DNA from: Pseudomonas sp. BGI-2
Lineage (GTDB): Bacteria > Pseudomonadota > Gammaproteobacteria > Pseudomonadales > Pseudomonadaceae
Direction of reading: 5' to 3'
Length of the DNA: 60,039 nucleotides
Assembly (NCBI RefSeq): GCF_004310295.1
Contig: NZ_SISB01000044.1
Span: forward strand, 1-60,039
Shown: one piece after another, positions 59,108-60,039 of the stretch
Position numbering within the stretch: position 1 is the first letter of the stretch
Layout: every line of letters starts with the position of its first letter
The notes under the pieces: generated by a model
Databases searched by the model: none
The model's input: the letters and a program-made list of their open reading frames with translations, nothing else
Told to the model about the DNA's origin: nothing
Program-made: the position numbers and the translations under genes

Positions 59108-59533
59108 TTAGTTGTCTTTTTGGGCGTTGTAGGTTCGTAGCATTTCCTCTGAACCGTCCCAGTTCGGGGGCGTCTCCCAATTTTTATTTTTCTTTTTTCC
59201 AATTATTGCGCCAATAAATGTATTTTTTTCATCATAAAAAATGCGACCGTCCCAACTGGTACTGTCAATGAAACGCATTGATAGTATTGCCTCAGGCGCC
59301 ATACTTGAAAGCGCATTTATAAGCTCTTCAAATCCTGGCATTAACGATGAAGTTGTGTTTGCAATTGCTTTTTGAGTGGTGAGTTCTTTTTTATACGCAT
59401 CGCTAGTTTTTTTTATAATGTAATCGTTTTTAAAAATGAAACTTTCTTCAGTTGATTTTTTTAATAGTTGGGCCGATTTTATCCCGCCGTCTGCGAGATG
59501 AAAATTCTGCTGTAACAAATCTAATATATTCAT
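59108..59533 (-). CDS. Probable orphan immunity protein (141 aa)
   Basis: A 141-residue, AT-rich gene whose ATG overlaps the stop of an upstream toxin-tail remnant (ATGA at 59533-59530). The protein begins MNILDLLQQNFHLADGGIKS, has a lysine-rich central part and a C-terminal half with SMRFIDSTSWDGRIFYDEKN. No family is recognised. The ATGA overlap with a toxin tip is a strong sign of an immunity partner; its toxin is now only a fragment. Confidence 0.65.
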   Translation of the reverse strand: MNILDLLQQNFHLADGGIKSAQLLKKSTEESFIFKNDYIIKKTSDAYKKELTTQKAIANTTSSLMPGFEELINALSSMAPEAILSMRFIDSTSWDGRIFYDEKNTFIGAIIGKKKNKNWETPPNWDGSEEMLRTYNAQKDN

Positions 59534-59649
59534 GGTTTAAACACCTCGATATCCCCGCTGCGGGGTCCTTTCAAGAGAACTTCTTGCTCCCCCCAACGAT
59601 CTTCCGAATACTGCCATGACCACTTATCCCCTTCTTTTGGGGCGCCAAT
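59530..59649 (-). pseudogene. Orphan toxin C-terminal fragment (39 codons)
   Basis: Reading leftward from 59649, directly after an in-frame TAA, the frame encodes IGAPKEGDKWSWQYSEDRWG and then EQEVLLKGPRSGDIEVFKP, ending at the ATGA overlap with the 141-residue immunity-like gene. The tryptophan-rich character is like a compact toxin domain end. There is no start codon, and the upstream part of the toxin and its Rhs carrier are absent. It is too short for automatic calling but the overlap makes it credible. Confidence 0.55.
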
Positions 59650-59684
59650 TTAACTCTTAAAAAGGGGACGGATTTGAATGGCAC

Positions 59685-60039
59685 TTACTTAACATGTTTT
59701 GCGTGCCCGTTTTTCCTGACATCTGCCCTTGCTGACCGACGTGGTTTGGTCAGCAAGGGGTAGGCTTGAGGTCTTCGTTTTATGGCTCGCGGCTCGATAC
59801 GACCGTGCCGGTTTCCGACGCGTCTCTGAGCAATCAACATCAATAAATTCGACAGGCCATTCTCGTCTTCAGGGCTGCCATATTGTCGCAGCGCCAGCCA
59901 TAGCTGAAGGCTGTGTTTGAAGCTCAGTTCGCGAGGTAAACAGTCAGCTAATAGCGCTGATTGTGCCATGAGCATTCGGATCAGATTGTGTGCCAACAGA
60001 TAGACCCATAGCTCCTTGACTGCCATGCCTGGGGTTTTG
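59685..60039 (-). pseudogene. IS4-family transposase C-terminal end, runs off the window
   Basis: Reading leftward, TPGMAVKELWVYLLAHNLIR and later RVGNRHGRIEPRAIKRRPQA are the C-terminal motifs of IS4-family transposases. The frame is open to the right edge of the window, so the element may continue beyond it. The stop at 59685 is followed by GTTAAGTAAGTGCCATTC, which may be the IS end. Whether the transposase is complete cannot be judged here. Confidence 0.75.

Noticed and set aside
58885..59202. 105-codon minus-strand frame after the IS1182 fragment
   Set aside because: No ribosome binding site, no family, overlaps the end of the better-supported 141-residue gene.

Overview
The window looks like a chromosomal segment of a fluorescent-group Pseudomonas. 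The basis is GC-rich coding with Pseudomonas-type codon use, REP/REPIN palindromes with the GGAGCGGGCTTG/GCGAGCAAGCC core in many intergenic gaps, and families common in pseudomonads (DUF6124, DUF1302/DUF1329, SdsA-like alkylsulfatase, Rhs with orphan immunity genes). No rRNA, tRNA or CRISPR array was seen.

Layout. (1) 1-2.4 kb is a decayed accessory stretch: two diverged fragments of a Mu-like tail gene, one small secreted protein, a DUF6124 protein with its terminator, and a 27-nt repeat found again just upstream of the next gene. (2) 2.6-8.5 kb is a signalling and redox locus: two paralogous membrane histidine kinases bracket a SCO/cytochrome c fusion gene preceded by a good sigma-54 promoter, and the second kinase overlaps an NtrC-type regulator. 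(3) 8.5-10.4 kb holds a small exported protein, a methyltransferase and a tandem array of a 135-bp REP-containing unit. (4) 10.4-29.2 kb is a leftward exopolysaccharide cluster of 17 genes. It contains UDP-glucose dehydrogenase, an epimerase, a priming sugar transferase, an ATPase that has lost the Walker A lysine, Wza- and Wzc-like export proteins, three glycosyltransferases, a Wzy/ligase-like protein, a flippase, two deacetylases, three GNAT proteins and an exported glycosidase-like protein. A divergent alkaline-phosphatase-superfamily transferase faces it. (5) 31.4-35.5 kb holds four regulators separated by REP pairs. (6) 35.7-41.8 kb is a DUF1302-DUF1329-DUF1254-DUF1254 run, followed by a convergent alkylsulfatase. 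(7) 44-50.6 kb has an AttEFGH-like ABC transporter with a CrtC-like lipoprotein, three small genes and a VanW gene. (8) 50.7-60 kb is an AT-rich polymorphic-toxin island: a promoterless, 5'-truncated Rhs core broken by TGG to TGA just before its WHH nuclease tip, its likely immunity gene, a three-copy family of 156-codon genes whose third member has ATA for ATG, other immunity-like genes, a second orphan toxin tail with its partner, and IS1182- and IS4-type remnants.

Functionally, the kinases, regulator and sigma-54 promoter probably control the SCO-cytochrome operon. The exopolysaccharide cluster probably makes a uronic-acid-containing polymer that is de-N-acetylated and re-acylated. The Rhs island looks like an immunity archive left by successive toxin-tip replacement and IS-mediated deletion. 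These functional statements are inferences from family membership and gene order.
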